Shown one piece after another: positions 50,424 to 59,047 of a stretch of 64,000 nt of DNA; within the stretch, counting starts at the first letter, position 1; each line of letters starts with the position of its first letter. Location of the stretch: the NCBI RefSeq assembly GCF_024398035.1, contig NZ_CP073748.1, forward strand, positions 1,711,520 through 1,775,519, given 5' to 3'. Under the pieces are notes generated by a model. The model searched no databases, was not told where the DNA came from, and worked only from the letters and a program-made list of their open reading frames with translations. The DNA is from Kordiimonas sp. SCSIO 12603. Its GTDB lineage: Bacteria; Pseudomonadota; Alphaproteobacteria; Sphingomonadales; Kordiimonadaceae. A program made the position numbers and the translations under genes.

Positions 50424-51062
50424 CTACTTGTTTTTCAATAGCCAAGCGTTTTCGGTAACGGGGGAGATATCAAATTCTTCATGCGGTAGTGGGTCTTTCA
50501 CCAGCAATTTAAGCTGATAGGTATCAAAATAATGCTGGGTTACCTCTGTATCCGTGATTGGAAAAGGAGGTCCATTCCTGAGGGCAGGATCATATTCCAA
50601 ACAGATAAGAAGTTGGTGGGCGCCCTCAGTGATATCGATTATATGGGCTGCATAGCGTTTTCTCATTTCAGCGGGTAAAGCCACCAGTGCTCCGCGGTCG
50701 AACACAGCGTCGACAAGGCCTAACATTCTGTCTGTCAGATCAAAGATATTACCCACATAAATATCTATATTCTCTGCACTGTAGAGTTTCATGGAACCGG
50801 CGGCAGTGACTGTTGGCTCTAGCTCTAATTCTTCAAATAACTGCGTGATAGCTGCTTCGCTAAGTTCTGCGCCAACAACGGAATGTCCGTTCGATAATAG
50901 CCAGCCAATATCTTTGGTTTTGCCACAAAGCGGCAAGAAAATGCGGCTATTCTCATATAGCTTAAGTTCGCCGAAATATTTCACAAGCTTTGGGTTTGCC
51001 TCGCTTAGGTGGAAGCGAATCTCATTCTTTGCCCATTTCTGGTGCCAAAATTGTTCATCCAT
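50424..51062 (-). CDS. tpm: Thiopurine S-methyltransferase
   Basis: A 212-residue SAM-dependent methyltransferase of the bacterial thiopurine/metalloid methyltransferase family: FWHQKWAKNEIRFHLSEANPKL at the N-terminus, RIFLPLCGKTKDIGWLLSNGHSVVGAELS as the SAM-binding core, and AVFDRGALVALP. Members methylate thiopurines and can volatilise tellurite or selenite. ATG 51062 is spaced from GAGGT. A divergent MerR-family gene and a long-spacer promoter upstream suggest induction by that regulator. Confidence 0.9.
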   Translation of the reverse strand: MDEQFWHQKWAKNEIRFHLSEANPKLVKYFGELKLYENSRIFLPLCGKTKDIGWLLSNGHSVVGAELSEAAITQLFEELELEPTVTAAGSMKLYSAENIDIYVGNIFDLTDRMLGLVDAVFDRGALVALPAEMRKRYAAHIIDITEGAHQLLICLEYDPALRNGPPFPITDTEVTQHYFDTYQLKLLVKDPLPHEEFDISPVTENAWLLKNK

Positions 51063-51101
51063 AATCATACCTCATACTGAATTACCGCACCTTAGGCTCG
51101 C

Positions 51102-51130
51102 TTGAACCTATGGTGAATTATGGGTAGGCT
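51102..51130 (+). promoter_or_regulatory. Promoter of the merR-family gene
   Basis: TTGAAC (51102-51107), a 17-bp spacer and TAGGCT (51125-51130) lead to the merR start at 51167. It overlaps, on the opposite strand, the -10 of the tpm promoter. Confidence 0.55.
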
Positions 51131-51156
51131 ACAAGTTCAAGTTAACTTGAGGTCAA
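51126..51156 (-). promoter_or_regulatory. MerR-type 19-bp-spacer promoter of tpm with operator
   Basis: On the minus strand TTGACC (51156-51151) and TAGCCT (51131-51126) are separated by 19 bp, the over-long spacer characteristic of MerR-activated promoters. The spacer holds the perfect palindrome TCAAGTTAACTTGA (51137-51150), the same core seen in SoxR-type operators. It would drive leftward transcription of the methyltransferase gene. Confidence 0.7.
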
Positions 51157-51166
51157 GAGAAAAATT

Positions 51167-51592
51167 ATGAACCCTGCTATCCTTGATATTGCTGAGGTTG
51201 CGAAACTATCTGGTTTGCCTGCATCTACCATCAGGTTTTATGAAGAGAAGGATCTTGTTCGCTCAATCGGCAGGCGAGGGTTAAGGCGTTTGTTTGAGCC
51301 AAATGTACTGCTTCGGCTTCAGCTTATAGTGTTGGGGCAACAATCAGGTTTTTCGTTGGAAGAGATTGGAGCAATGTTCACTGAAGGCGGTACCGAAATT
51401 AACCGAGAACAGTTGCTTGTGAAGGCTGATGAGCTTGATAGGAACATAAAGCAACTTACCGCCATGAGAGATGGTTTGAGGCATGCAGCTGTATGTGAAG
51501 CACCAAGTCATTTAGAATGTCCTCGTTTCCAAAAGGTGATGAAAATCACCAATAAAAAATATCTTCGAGACCGGCAGAAGCAAAAAATATAA
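51167..51592 (+). CDS. MerR-family transcriptional regulator
   Basis: A 141-residue regulator with an N-terminal winged helix (IAEVAKLSGLPASTIRFYEEKDLV), a dimerisation coiled coil, and a C-terminal AAVCEAPSHLECPRF with two cysteines that could bind metal or thiol ligands. It lacks the four-cysteine cluster of SoxR. It is divergent from the tpm gene with the 19-bp-spacer promoter between, so activation of tpm by distortion of that promoter is the expected mode. Confidence 0.9.
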   Translation: MNPAILDIAEVAKLSGLPASTIRFYEEKDLVRSIGRRGLRRLFEPNVLLRLQLIVLGQQSGFSLEEIGAMFTEGGTEINREQLLVKADELDRNIKQLTAMRDGLRHAAVCEAPSHLECPRFQKVMKITNKKYLRDRQKQKI

Positions 51593-51696
51593 CAAAAATT
51601 TCTGGCACGAAAAATATTCTATCATTTTGTTTTATCATGAGTTTTTCTTTCTTTTTGGGTTAAGGGAAGCTCATCTATGCGTTACAATGATCTTTA

Positions 51697-51737
51697 ATAT
51701 AACATGCTACCTTGCATAACATGGTAGCATGTTATAT
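51697..51737. promoter_or_regulatory. Long inverted repeat upstream of padR
   Basis: A perfect 15-bp inverted repeat with 11-bp spacer: ATATAACATGCTACC at 51697-51711 and its complement at 51723-51737. It ends 10 bp before the padR start. It is likely the autoregulatory operator of the PadR protein, whose family usually binds such spaced dyads. Confidence 0.65.
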
Positions 51738-51747
51738 AGTGATTCCC

Positions 51748-52086
51748 ATGGACGCAAAAAATACAATTTCACAAATGCGACGCGGGATACTTGAGTTCTG
51801 CATTGTCAGCTTGCTGGCAAAGGATGAAATTTATACCGCCGAGCTAATAGATCGTCTGAAGGCAGCGAACCTAATCGTCACTGATGGCACGCTATATCCA
51901 ATGCTCAACCGTTTGCAGAAAGCGAAGCTCCTGCAATACCGTTGGGTGGAGTCTGAAGCCGGTCCGCCGCGTAAATATTACGCGCTAACAGAAGAAGGGA
52001 CAGCGTTTCTCGCGAAGTTAGACGCTGCCTGGCAAGATATGACAGATTCCGTGGAATCTATCCGCAGAGGACAGAACGATGAATAA
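51748..52086 (+). CDS. PadR-family transcriptional regulator
   Basis: A 112-residue winged-helix regulator: RRGILEFCIVSLLAKDEIYTAELIDRL, then DGTLYPMLNRLQKAKLLQYRW and PPRKYYALTEEG, all PadR hallmarks. ATG 51748 gives the family N-terminus. Its end overlaps the PspC-domain gene by 8 bp, so both are one operon. It probably controls the operon through the long inverted repeat just upstream. Confidence 0.92.
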   Translation: MDAKNTISQMRRGILEFCIVSLLAKDEIYTAELIDRLKAANLIVTDGTLYPMLNRLQKAKLLQYRWVESEAGPPRKYYALTEEGTAFLAKLDAAWQDMTDSVESIRRGQNDE

Positions 52087-53848
52087 GGTTGTCAGTATAG
52101 AAATAGCCGGTCAGGTTTTTTGGATAGATGAAGAAGCATATGATGTGCTTCGTTCTTACCTGAAAAAAATCAGACATCAGCTAGCGGGTGATGACTGTGA
52201 GGCAGAGATTGTTAAGGATATTGAATTACGTATCGCCGAGCTTCTCTACACATTCAGTAGCCACGATAAAAAAGCCATTACGGTGGAGCAGCTTGAAAGT
52301 GTAATTGAGCAGGTTGGCTTTATTGATGGTGATGAAGAGGCCGAAGATTATTCTGAACCAGTTCAACCTAAAAAAAGTTATCTGGACCCTCAGAATAAAA
52401 TTCTCGCCGGCGTGTGTGCTGGTCTTGCTATTCGGTTCGGCGTGCCAGCATTTGTGTTGCGCTTAGTGTTTATAGCGCTGACCGCGCTTTTTGGCCTTGG
52501 TTTGGCGCTGTACCTGATTTTCTGGATATCGCTTGATAAAGCCAACAGCAGAACCAAAGCTCTGGCTGCTAAGGGTGAGACAGCTACAGCCCGGAAAATT
52601 GCGGAATATGACGCCCCTAAAGAAAATCCGTTTGTGCAACTACAGCGAATTATCTTTCTGCCTATCAGTTTGGTGGGAACCCTTTTATCGGTGATTGGTA
52701 CTCACTTTGTGAACCGCCGAAAAGGATATTGGTTCCTCTTTAAGAACGCCTTTGCAGCAGGGTTGTTGTTTGCAGCTTTCTTTGTACTGGTGGGGGTTTA
52801 TGTCTTCAATGAAGGCCGTCTGTTCCCTGTGGTAATTAACTGGGTGTTGAGTGCTGCGGCTCTCTATATCGTTGTGCTTATTCTGGCGATTTATTTTCGC
52901 GAATTTTACCTGGATCAGCCAAAACGAAAGCTGGACAGGAAGTTCAAACGTGCAGCCATCGCGCCTGTAATACTGGTTGGTTTGGCGTTTGCCTATCTGA
53001 ACTATGCACATCTTAATCATGCCCACGAAGAAGTGGAGCGTAAGTTTGCACTAGAAGGTAATGAACTGGAACTGGTTTTCAATGAGGGTTTGCCTGATCT
53101 GATGAACCCGTATGCTTTTGATGTACGCTATAGTGTGATTACACATTCCGGCCCTGCAAACGAAGTGAATATGCTGATTTCTTATGACGCTGATGGCAGT
53201 ACAGTAGCAAAGGCAAAGGAAAACATTCAAACCATTGAGTATGCTTTCAATTTTGCAGGTAATAAGCTCACGCTTGATCGCTCTTGGTCACTTGATCCAG
53301 ATGCTTATGTCCGCGGACAGGGTGTAGAAGTTGTATTGGAAATCCCGCAAAACACGATCGTGAAAAGTAGTCGTGAACTATATCTCAGCCGTTATGGTGA
53401 TCCTTACCGTTATTTCGCAAAAGACTATGGGATCGTGGAAGGCACATATCTGGCGGTTGGTGACAATCTTTATGACTATGGTCCCGAGCAAGATGGTCGT
53501 GTGAGCAACAACGAACGTATCGTTCTTCAGGACAAGTTCTGTGCGGAGTTTTTCTTCGGTGAAGTATGGAGCTGTAGCAGCAATATCCAATATAACATCG
53601 AATATAACTCTCGCTTTGATAAGGCTTTTGAAGCTCACACAGCGGAAATCAATGAGATACGTCAGTATCTGCTGCCTGACCGTAGTCTGTTTGTTTCAAA
53701 TCTTGCCGAGCTTAACGAAAAAGCAAAAGAGCTTAGCGAAACCTACCCGGTGATTACCGAGTTCCAGCAACATGTTGAACAATTAATGGCCATAAAGGCT
53801 AAAAACCCGAGCACGACAGCAAATGGCGAGAGCAACCGCTCTCGCTAA
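52079..53848 (+). CDS. PspC-domain membrane protein
   Basis: A 589-residue protein. An N-terminal cytoplasmic helical domain of about 95 residues is rich in Glu. A PspC domain follows (DPQNKILAGVCAGLAIRFGVP, two helices), then three or four membrane helices up to residue 310, and a large soluble domain, likely periplasmic, of some 280 residues. PspC proteins act in envelope-stress signalling. The operon with a PadR regulator is a frequent association. Function of the large C-terminal domain is not known. Confidence 0.85.
   Translation: MNKVVSIEIAGQVFWIDEEAYDVLRSYLKKIRHQLAGDDCEAEIVKDIELRIAELLYTFSSHDKKAITVEQLESVIEQVGFIDGDEEAEDYSEPVQPKKSYLDPQNKILAGVCAGLAIRFGVPAFVLRLVFIALTALFGLGLALYLIFWISLDKANSRTKALAAKGETATARKIAEYDAPKENPFVQLQRIIFLPISLVGTLLSVIGTHFVNRRKGYWFLFKNAFAAGLLFAAFFVLVGVYVFNEGRLFPVVINWVLSAAALYIVVLILAIYFREFYLDQPKRKLDRKFKRAAIAPVILVGLAFAYLNYAHLNHAHEEVERKFALEGNELELVFNEGLPDLMNPYAFDVRYSVITHSGPANEVNMLISYDADGSTVAKAKENIQTIEYAFNFAGNKLTLDRSWSLDPDAYVRGQGVEVVLEIPQNTIVKSSRELYLSRYGDPYRYFAKDYGIVEGTYLAVGDNLYDYGPEQDGRVSNNERIVLQDKFCAEFFFGEVWSCSSNIQYNIEYNSRFDKAFEAHTAEINEIRQYLLPDRSLFVSNLAELNEKAKELSETYPVITEFQQHVEQLMAIKAKNPSTTANGESNRSR
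53826..53845. other. Stem-loop at the end of the pspC-like gene
   Basis: GCGAGAGC-AACC-GCTCTCGC, a perfect 8-bp stem immediately before the stop codon. No T run follows, so it may slow transcription or protect the mRNA rather than terminate. Confidence 0.4.
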
Positions 53849-53870
53849 CAAACAAAACGGGGATAGAAAA

Positions 53871-55184
53871 ATGGCTATGTTGCTAAATCGCAGAAGCTTT
53901 CTCTCAAAAACGGTGAAAGCAGGTACTGCTCTTACCCTTGGGGGAACGCTGCTGCATCTTTCCGCTTGTTCCAACGAGGATATCAAGCGGCCAATTTTCA
54001 ACCTGGTAAAAGATCCAGATGGTATTTGTGATCTGCCAGCAGGTTTTCGGTACACCATTATATCAAGGCATGGTGAAATCATGTCTGACGGGCATTCAGT
54101 GCCAGATTATCATGATGGTATGGGGTGCTTTTCTGGGCCTAGTGGGGAAATCGTACTCGTACGTAACCACGAAATACCTACGTATTTCCCAAGTGATCCT
54201 CCGTCGCAGGAGCCTCGTTTTGCCTATGATCCAGATGCCAGTGGAGGCACGACCACTATCTGGTTAAATGACAAGATGGAGGTACTTAAGCACCATCTCA
54301 GCTTAACAGGAACTATCCGCAACTGTTCTGGTGGCAAGACGCCTTGGAATAGCTGGATTAGCTGTGAAGAGCCAGGTACTGGTCTGGGATCAGCGTGGGA
54401 AATGGGGAAGCGCCACGGCTATAACTTTGAAGTGAACCCTTTCTCGGCGCTGGAAAAAGTAAGGCCTCTTAAAGCTATGGGGCGTTTTAATCATGAAGGT
54501 GTCGCCATCGATCCAGCGACAAGCATCGCGTATCAGACAGAGGACAGGATGGAGGGTTGTTTCTACCGTTTCCTGCCTAACGTGAAAGGCCGTTTTGAAG
54601 AAGGTGGTGTGTTACAGGGCCTGAGATTTGTGGACCGGGATATCATTCATACGTCAGGTTTTCCGCTTGTGGCGGGCAAGCCTTATGCCTGTGAATGGGT
54701 AACGGTTGAAGAGCCTGATCCGGAAGAGGATACGGTTGCCGATCAGGCACAAGCCCAAGGTGCGGCGGTTTTTGTCCGCGGTGAAGGCATGGTCTATGAT
54801 CGGGGGAGTATCTATTTTGCCTGCACATCTGGCGGTCAGCAAGGTATGGGGCAGATATTTAAATATACACCTGATGAAGCTGGTGGGCATATTGAACTTG
54901 TGTTTGAAGCCAAAGAGCAGGGTGTGCTTGAAAAGCCTGATAACATCACACTCAACCAGTGGGGTGACTTGGTGATTTGTGAGGATAATGGTTATGATAC
55001 GCAGTGTCTGGTCGGGCTAACCCCTGAGGGGAAACTTTATTATATTGCTTCCAACACTCAGTCAGAGTGGTCTGGTGCTTGTTTTTCACCGGACGGCAGA
55101 ACCCTTTTTGCGAATATTCATAAAGACCCCGGCATGACACTGGCCATTCAGGGGCCATGGGAGCAACTTCGAGCTGCTGCCTGA
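53871..55184 (+). CDS. PhoX-like (DUF839) phosphatase, Tat-exported
   Basis: A 437-residue protein of the PhoX/DUF839 family, usually Ca/Fe-dependent phosphatases. The N-terminus has a twin-arginine motif (LNRRSFLSKTVKAG) and a possible lipobox (LSAC). The body shows DYHDGMGCFSG, VRNHEIP, WNSWISCEEPG, NHEGVAIDP and LFANIHKDPGMT, all typical. ATG 53871 lies 22 bp after the previous gene. It is periplasmic; substrate could be phosphate esters, but some relatives have other roles. Confidence 0.85.
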   Translation: MAMLLNRRSFLSKTVKAGTALTLGGTLLHLSACSNEDIKRPIFNLVKDPDGICDLPAGFRYTIISRHGEIMSDGHSVPDYHDGMGCFSGPSGEIVLVRNHEIPTYFPSDPPSQEPRFAYDPDASGGTTTIWLNDKMEVLKHHLSLTGTIRNCSGGKTPWNSWISCEEPGTGLGSAWEMGKRHGYNFEVNPFSALEKVRPLKAMGRFNHEGVAIDPATSIAYQTEDRMEGCFYRFLPNVKGRFEEGGVLQGLRFVDRDIIHTSGFPLVAGKPYACEWVTVEEPDPEEDTVADQAQAQGAAVFVRGEGMVYDRGSIYFACTSGGQQGMGQIFKYTPDEAGGHIELVFEAKEQGVLEKPDNITLNQWGDLVICEDNGYDTQCLVGLTPEGKLYYIASNTQSEWSGACFSPDGRTLFANIHKDPGMTLAIQGPWEQLRAAA

Positions 55185-55251
55185 CATATGTCAAAGACGT
55201 AATCTTGCATATCATTCTTATTGCCAAAAATATTTGTATTTGCTGGTGATA

Positions 55252-56727
55252 ATGATGGTGCGCTTACGTTCTTCAACAATTCTGGCAAGTCTGGGGATTA
55301 TCTCTGGGCTTGTTTTTCCTTTGCACGCTGAAACAGTTTCTGATCACCGAGAAAATATTCTCGGCACTTCCTTTGATATGGTGGTCCATGGCGCCAAGAA
55401 GGAAACGGCTACCAAGGCAATTGAAGCTGCAGTGTTGGAAATCAAACGTTTGCAATTGGTCTTTAGTCCGGCCTGGAAAAATAGCGAGCTTGCTGAACTA
55501 AACGCGGGGCAGGTATCAATCTCTAAAGATATGCAGTTGGTGCTAGAAGCTTGCGAATATTGGCAAGAACAAACCAAGGGGAATCTCAGTTGCCAGCTAG
55601 GTAATATTAAAGCTATGTGGGCTGATGCTGTGAAGAGCGGCAATTTGCCTGATAAAGCAGAACTGGATGAGTTGCTTGACAAGATTTCCAGAACGCCGAT
55701 GGAGATATCTGAGGGTGCTGTGGATATTCATGGTATTAAGCTTGATCCCACAGCGCTTTCAAAAGGATACATTCTCGATAGTGCATTAAAAGTAGCACGA
55801 TCATATGTGCCTGAAGCGACAGGCATTAAACTGGATATCGGAGGAGACGCGCTTTATTGGGGCGGAGCCGTGGCAAAGCCAGTCTGGACCATCGGAATAG
55901 CAAACCCCTTTGATATCGCTGACAATGCAGGATTTATGGCGACACTTACGCTCTCAGGAAAGGCGGTGGCATCCAGCGGGCACCGCACGCGTACATTCAG
56001 TGTTGGTGGGCAGAATTATAGCCAGATTATTGATCCTAAAACTGGTTGGCCTGTAGAAAATGCGCCAGCGGCTACTGTCGTGGCGGATGATGCTATGACA
56101 GCGGATGCGCTCGCCACTGCTCTCTCTGTGATGCCTATTGGGGAAGGTTTACAGTTGATAGACAGCTTGGCTGGTGTAGAAGCGCTGATTGTTTCCCCTG
56201 ATGGGCGGCAGTTTCCATCAAAGGGTTGGCATAAATTATTAGCTGCTAACCATGTCTCGAATGAGGTGGCCTGGAAGAATGATTTTCGCTTCAAAGTGAA
56301 CTTTGACATCCCTGATAAAGATGAAGGCAATTACAAACGTCCCTACGTGGGCATTTGGGTGACAGACACGAAACGAGAACTGGTTCGGAGCTTGCTTTTA
56401 CTTGGCACGAGTAAAGAGTGGATGGAAGAAACCTATGTATGGTGGCGGCGTTACGGGCGCAAAGTGAAAGCAGTAGTAGACGGTGTAACCCGGCCCACAC
56501 GCATGCCTGGCAAGTATAATATTACTTGGGACGGTAGAGACGATTACGGAAAACCCGTAAATGAGGGGGATTATATTCTTCATATCGAAGTTGCTCGTGA
56601 GCATGGCGGGCATACTTACCGTCAAATTCCTATCTCGATGAAGAATGAAGCCTTTTCTCTTACTCAAGCTGCTGAGGGAGAGCTCGGTGATGTGGCTGTT
56701 TACTTTGGTGAAAATATCAAAAGATAG
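55252..56727 (+). CDS. ApbE-like FMN transferase with DUF2271 domain
   Basis: About 491 residues: a signal peptide (GIISGLVFPLHA), then an ApbE-type flavin transferase domain (GTSFDMVVHG, KLDIGGDALYWG, HRTRTFSVGG, IIDPKTGWPV, DDAMTADALATALS). The C-terminal DUF2271 module follows (PYVGIWVTDTKRELVRSLLL, WWRRYGRKVK, YNITWDGRDDYGKPV). ApbE attaches FMN covalently to exported redox proteins; the DUF2271 extension often accompanies iron- or haem-redox proteins. ATGs at 55252 and 55255 are equally possible starts. It ends just before the converging LysR gene. Confidence 0.88.
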   Translation: MMVRLRSSTILASLGIISGLVFPLHAETVSDHRENILGTSFDMVVHGAKKETATKAIEAAVLEIKRLQLVFSPAWKNSELAELNAGQVSISKDMQLVLEACEYWQEQTKGNLSCQLGNIKAMWADAVKSGNLPDKAELDELLDKISRTPMEISEGAVDIHGIKLDPTALSKGYILDSALKVARSYVPEATGIKLDIGGDALYWGGAVAKPVWTIGIANPFDIADNAGFMATLTLSGKAVASSGHRTRTFSVGGQNYSQIIDPKTGWPVENAPAATVVADDAMTADALATALSVMPIGEGLQLIDSLAGVEALIVSPDGRQFPSKGWHKLLAANHVSNEVAWKNDFRFKVNFDIPDKDEGNYKRPYVGIWVTDTKRELVRSLLLLGTSKEWMEETYVWWRRYGRKVKAVVDGVTRPTRMPGKYNITWDGRDDYGKPVNEGDYILHIEVAREHGGHTYRQIPISMKNEAFSLTQAAEGELGDVAVYFGENIKR

Positions 56728-56732
56728 AAATG

Positions 56733-57611
56733 TTACAGGTTTTCCCGAACGCAGGTTTTAACCCAGGACTTAATGTTGTTTACTTCGGCTGTGCTTGCAG
56801 GATCAGGTTGACTGATCAACCAGTAGGCCATATTTGCATCAATGGATTGTGTACTAACAGCCGCGACACCATAAGATTCTGAGATTTGTGGCAGTAACCA
56901 TTCGGGGATAAGTGTAGCCCCTAAGCCATTTTGAATAGCTGTCAGAACATTTTGGAAAGCATCAAACCACAGCAGTTTGGTGCCTTCTGCTATTTCAATT
57001 TTGCTGTATCTAGTGAATAAATCCCACATATCTGGTTGGGCCTTCATGGCCAGTAATGGTCCAGAGAGTTTACCGTTCTTCAGGTGCGAGCTTACTCTAT
57101 CTTTTGCGCTGACCAGCAGGAAGCGGATTGGGCTAAGTTTATCTGCATTTAAATGAGTTTGAGGTTCTGTACCAATATGAAGGCTGATATCCGCTGTTCC
57201 CTGTTCAACCAATCCAAAGTCATTTGAAGTGATAATTTCAACATTAAAACTCGCATGCCTTTTGTTGTGATCGGCAAGACGCGGGATAAGGAAATTCGAG
57301 CTAAGTGTTTGAGCGCACGACACTTTAATGGGTTTTTCTTTGGCTTCATACGCGAGTTCATTCCAGGTCCTCTCAATAGCTCCGAGAGATGCAGAAATTG
57401 TTTGGGCTAGCTTGGCACCTGTTTCAGTGGGTATTACACCACTGCCGTGCCTGATAAAAAGCGGTGCTCCCATATCTGCTTCAAGTGCACGTATTCTGTG
57501 GCTCACGGCTGAGGGTGTTATGCCAATCTCAGCAGCGGCTAATTTGAAGCTCTTCAACCGCGCCGCGGCTTCTGTTGCTCTCAGTCTATCTAGTGGCGGT
57601 AATTTGCTCAT
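56733..57611 (-). CDS. LysR-family transcriptional regulator
   Basis: A 292-residue regulator: the N-terminal winged helix (LRATEAAARLKSFKLAAAEIGITPSAVSHRIRALE) and the C-terminal ligand-binding domain, of the GcvA-like branch. ATG 57611 gives the family start; a TTG three codons earlier is possible. It is divergent from the CYP153 gene and probably controls it. Confidence 0.9.
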   Translation of the reverse strand: MSKLPPLDRLRATEAAARLKSFKLAAAEIGITPSAVSHRIRALEADMGAPLFIRHGSGVIPTETGAKLAQTISASLGAIERTWNELAYEAKEKPIKVSCAQTLSSNFLIPRLADHNKRHASFNVEIITSNDFGLVEQGTADISLHIGTEPQTHLNADKLSPIRFLLVSAKDRVSSHLKNGKLSGPLLAMKAQPDMWDLFTRYSKIEIAEGTKLLWFDAFQNVLTAIQNGLGATLIPEWLLPQISESYGVAAVSTQSIDANMAYWLISQPDPASTAEVNNIKSWVKTCVRENL

Positions 57612-57636
57612 ATCCTGCAAATAGAGCGATGCGAGG

Positions 57637-57668
57637 TGAATTCAATTCATCTCTGTGCGAATTAATTC
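57637..57668. promoter_or_regulatory. Paired LysR-type dyads
   Basis: Two AT-rich dyads in the LysR/CYP153 divergent region: TGAATTCAATTCA (57637-57649) and GAATTAATTC (57659-57668), about 20 bp centre to centre. LysR proteins usually bind two such sites as a tetramer. Confidence 0.45.
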
Positions 57669-57738
57669 ATTTGAGCTTACTAAGTTTAACTGTCAGGCTT
57701 TTGGACTTGGGAGAGGATAATTATTGGGAGGGTCACCC

Positions 57739-58986
57739 ATGGATACGGCATCACTAGAATTTCACAGGAAACGCGCAGCTGAAATGTCGCTGAAAGATAT
57801 TCGGTTGGCGGACCCTGAACTGTTCCGTGATGATGTTATCTGGCCGTATTTTGAACGGCTCCGCAAAGAAGATCCTGTGCACTATGCGGAAGATTCTATG
57901 TATGGGCCATATTGGTCACTTACTAGATTTGAAGATATCTCTGATGTGAACCTGAACTTTAAGGATTTTTCTTCCAGTGCGGAGTTTGGTGGTATCACGG
58001 TAGCGGATATTACCGAGGACCTGCCGCTTGAAATGTTCATTGCCATGGATCCTCCAAAGCATACAGAACAGCGCCGAGTGGTAGCACCTTCAGTGAACAA
58101 TAAAAGCATGCGGGATTACGAACCGCTTATCCGTGAGCGTACTATCAAGGTGCTGGAAAACCTGCCAGTTGGTGAACCGTTTGATTGGGTTAGCCATGTT
58201 TCTGTGGAACTAACGATCCTGATGCTGGCAACGCTTTTTGGTTTCCCGATTGAAGATAGAGCAAAGCTCACCCGCTGGTCTGATGTGGCGACAGGTAAAG
58301 AAAACAGAGAAATTGTTGAAAGCATTGATGCGTGGCGTGCGGAGATGATGGAATGTTTTCAGTATTTCCAGCAGCTAAGAGAACAGGCTGCTATTGAAGC
58401 GCCAAGGCCCGAACTTATTTCCATGCTGGCACACGGTGAAGCTACGCACGATATGCCGCCTATGGAATTCCTCGGTAACATTATCCTTCTGATTGTGGGC
58501 GGAAACGATACCACTCGTAATTCCATGACAGGTTCTATCCTTGCCATGAACCGCTGGCCTGAAGAATATGAGAAACTAAAGAGTGATCATTCTCTTATCC
58601 CAAATTTTGTTTCTGAGATTATCCGCTGGCAAACACCACTTGCACATATGCGGCGTACAGCACTCAAAGATGTTGAAGTAGGCGGTAAGCAGATCAAAAA
58701 AGGCGATAAGGTTATCATGTGGTATGCCTCTGGTAACTATGATGAAGACATGTTCCCCGAAGGCGACCGTGTGTTTATTGAACGGGAAAATGCACGCAGA
58801 CATTTGGCGTTTGGGGCCGGTATTCACCGCTGTGTAGGTGCGCGGCTTGCGGAGCAGCAACTTACCATACTGTGGGAAGAACTTCTGAAACGTTATCCCG
58901 ATATTGAAGTGCTAGAAGATCCAAAACGTGTGCCTTCAAGCTTTGTAAACGGCTATTCGCGCTTGATGGTGCGCATCCCTGAGTAA
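57739..58986 (+). CDS. Cytochrome P450 of the CYP153 type (alkane hydroxylase-like)
   Basis: A 415-residue P450. The I-helix reads LLIVGGNDTTRNSMTG, ExxR is SEIIRW, followed by QTPLAHMRRTALKDVEVGG and GDKVIMWYASGN. The haem loop FGAGIHRCVGARLAEQQL has Cys365, and the C-terminus reads SSFVNGYSRLMVRIPE. These segments are close to those of CYP153 terminal alkane/fatty-acid hydroxylases. ATG 57739 is spaced from GGGAGGG. No ferredoxin or reductase adjoins; the pair at 12.9-14.4 kb might serve. LysR control is likely. Confidence 0.93.
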   Translation: MDTASLEFHRKRAAEMSLKDIRLADPELFRDDVIWPYFERLRKEDPVHYAEDSMYGPYWSLTRFEDISDVNLNFKDFSSSAEFGGITVADITEDLPLEMFIAMDPPKHTEQRRVVAPSVNNKSMRDYEPLIRERTIKVLENLPVGEPFDWVSHVSVELTILMLATLFGFPIEDRAKLTRWSDVATGKENREIVESIDAWRAEMMECFQYFQQLREQAAIEAPRPELISMLAHGEATHDMPPMEFLGNIILLIVGGNDTTRNSMTGSILAMNRWPEEYEKLKSDHSLIPNFVSEIIRWQTPLAHMRRTALKDVEVGGKQIKKGDKVIMWYASGNYDEDMFPEGDRVFIERENARRHLAFGAGIHRCVGARLAEQQLTILWEELLKRYPDIEVLEDPKRVPSSFVNGYSRLMVRIPE

Positions 58987-59047
58987 CGCTAGGGCCCATT
59001 TGCTTTCTTCTTTTTTCGGGTTACCTTAAATTTTAAAGGAGAAAAAC

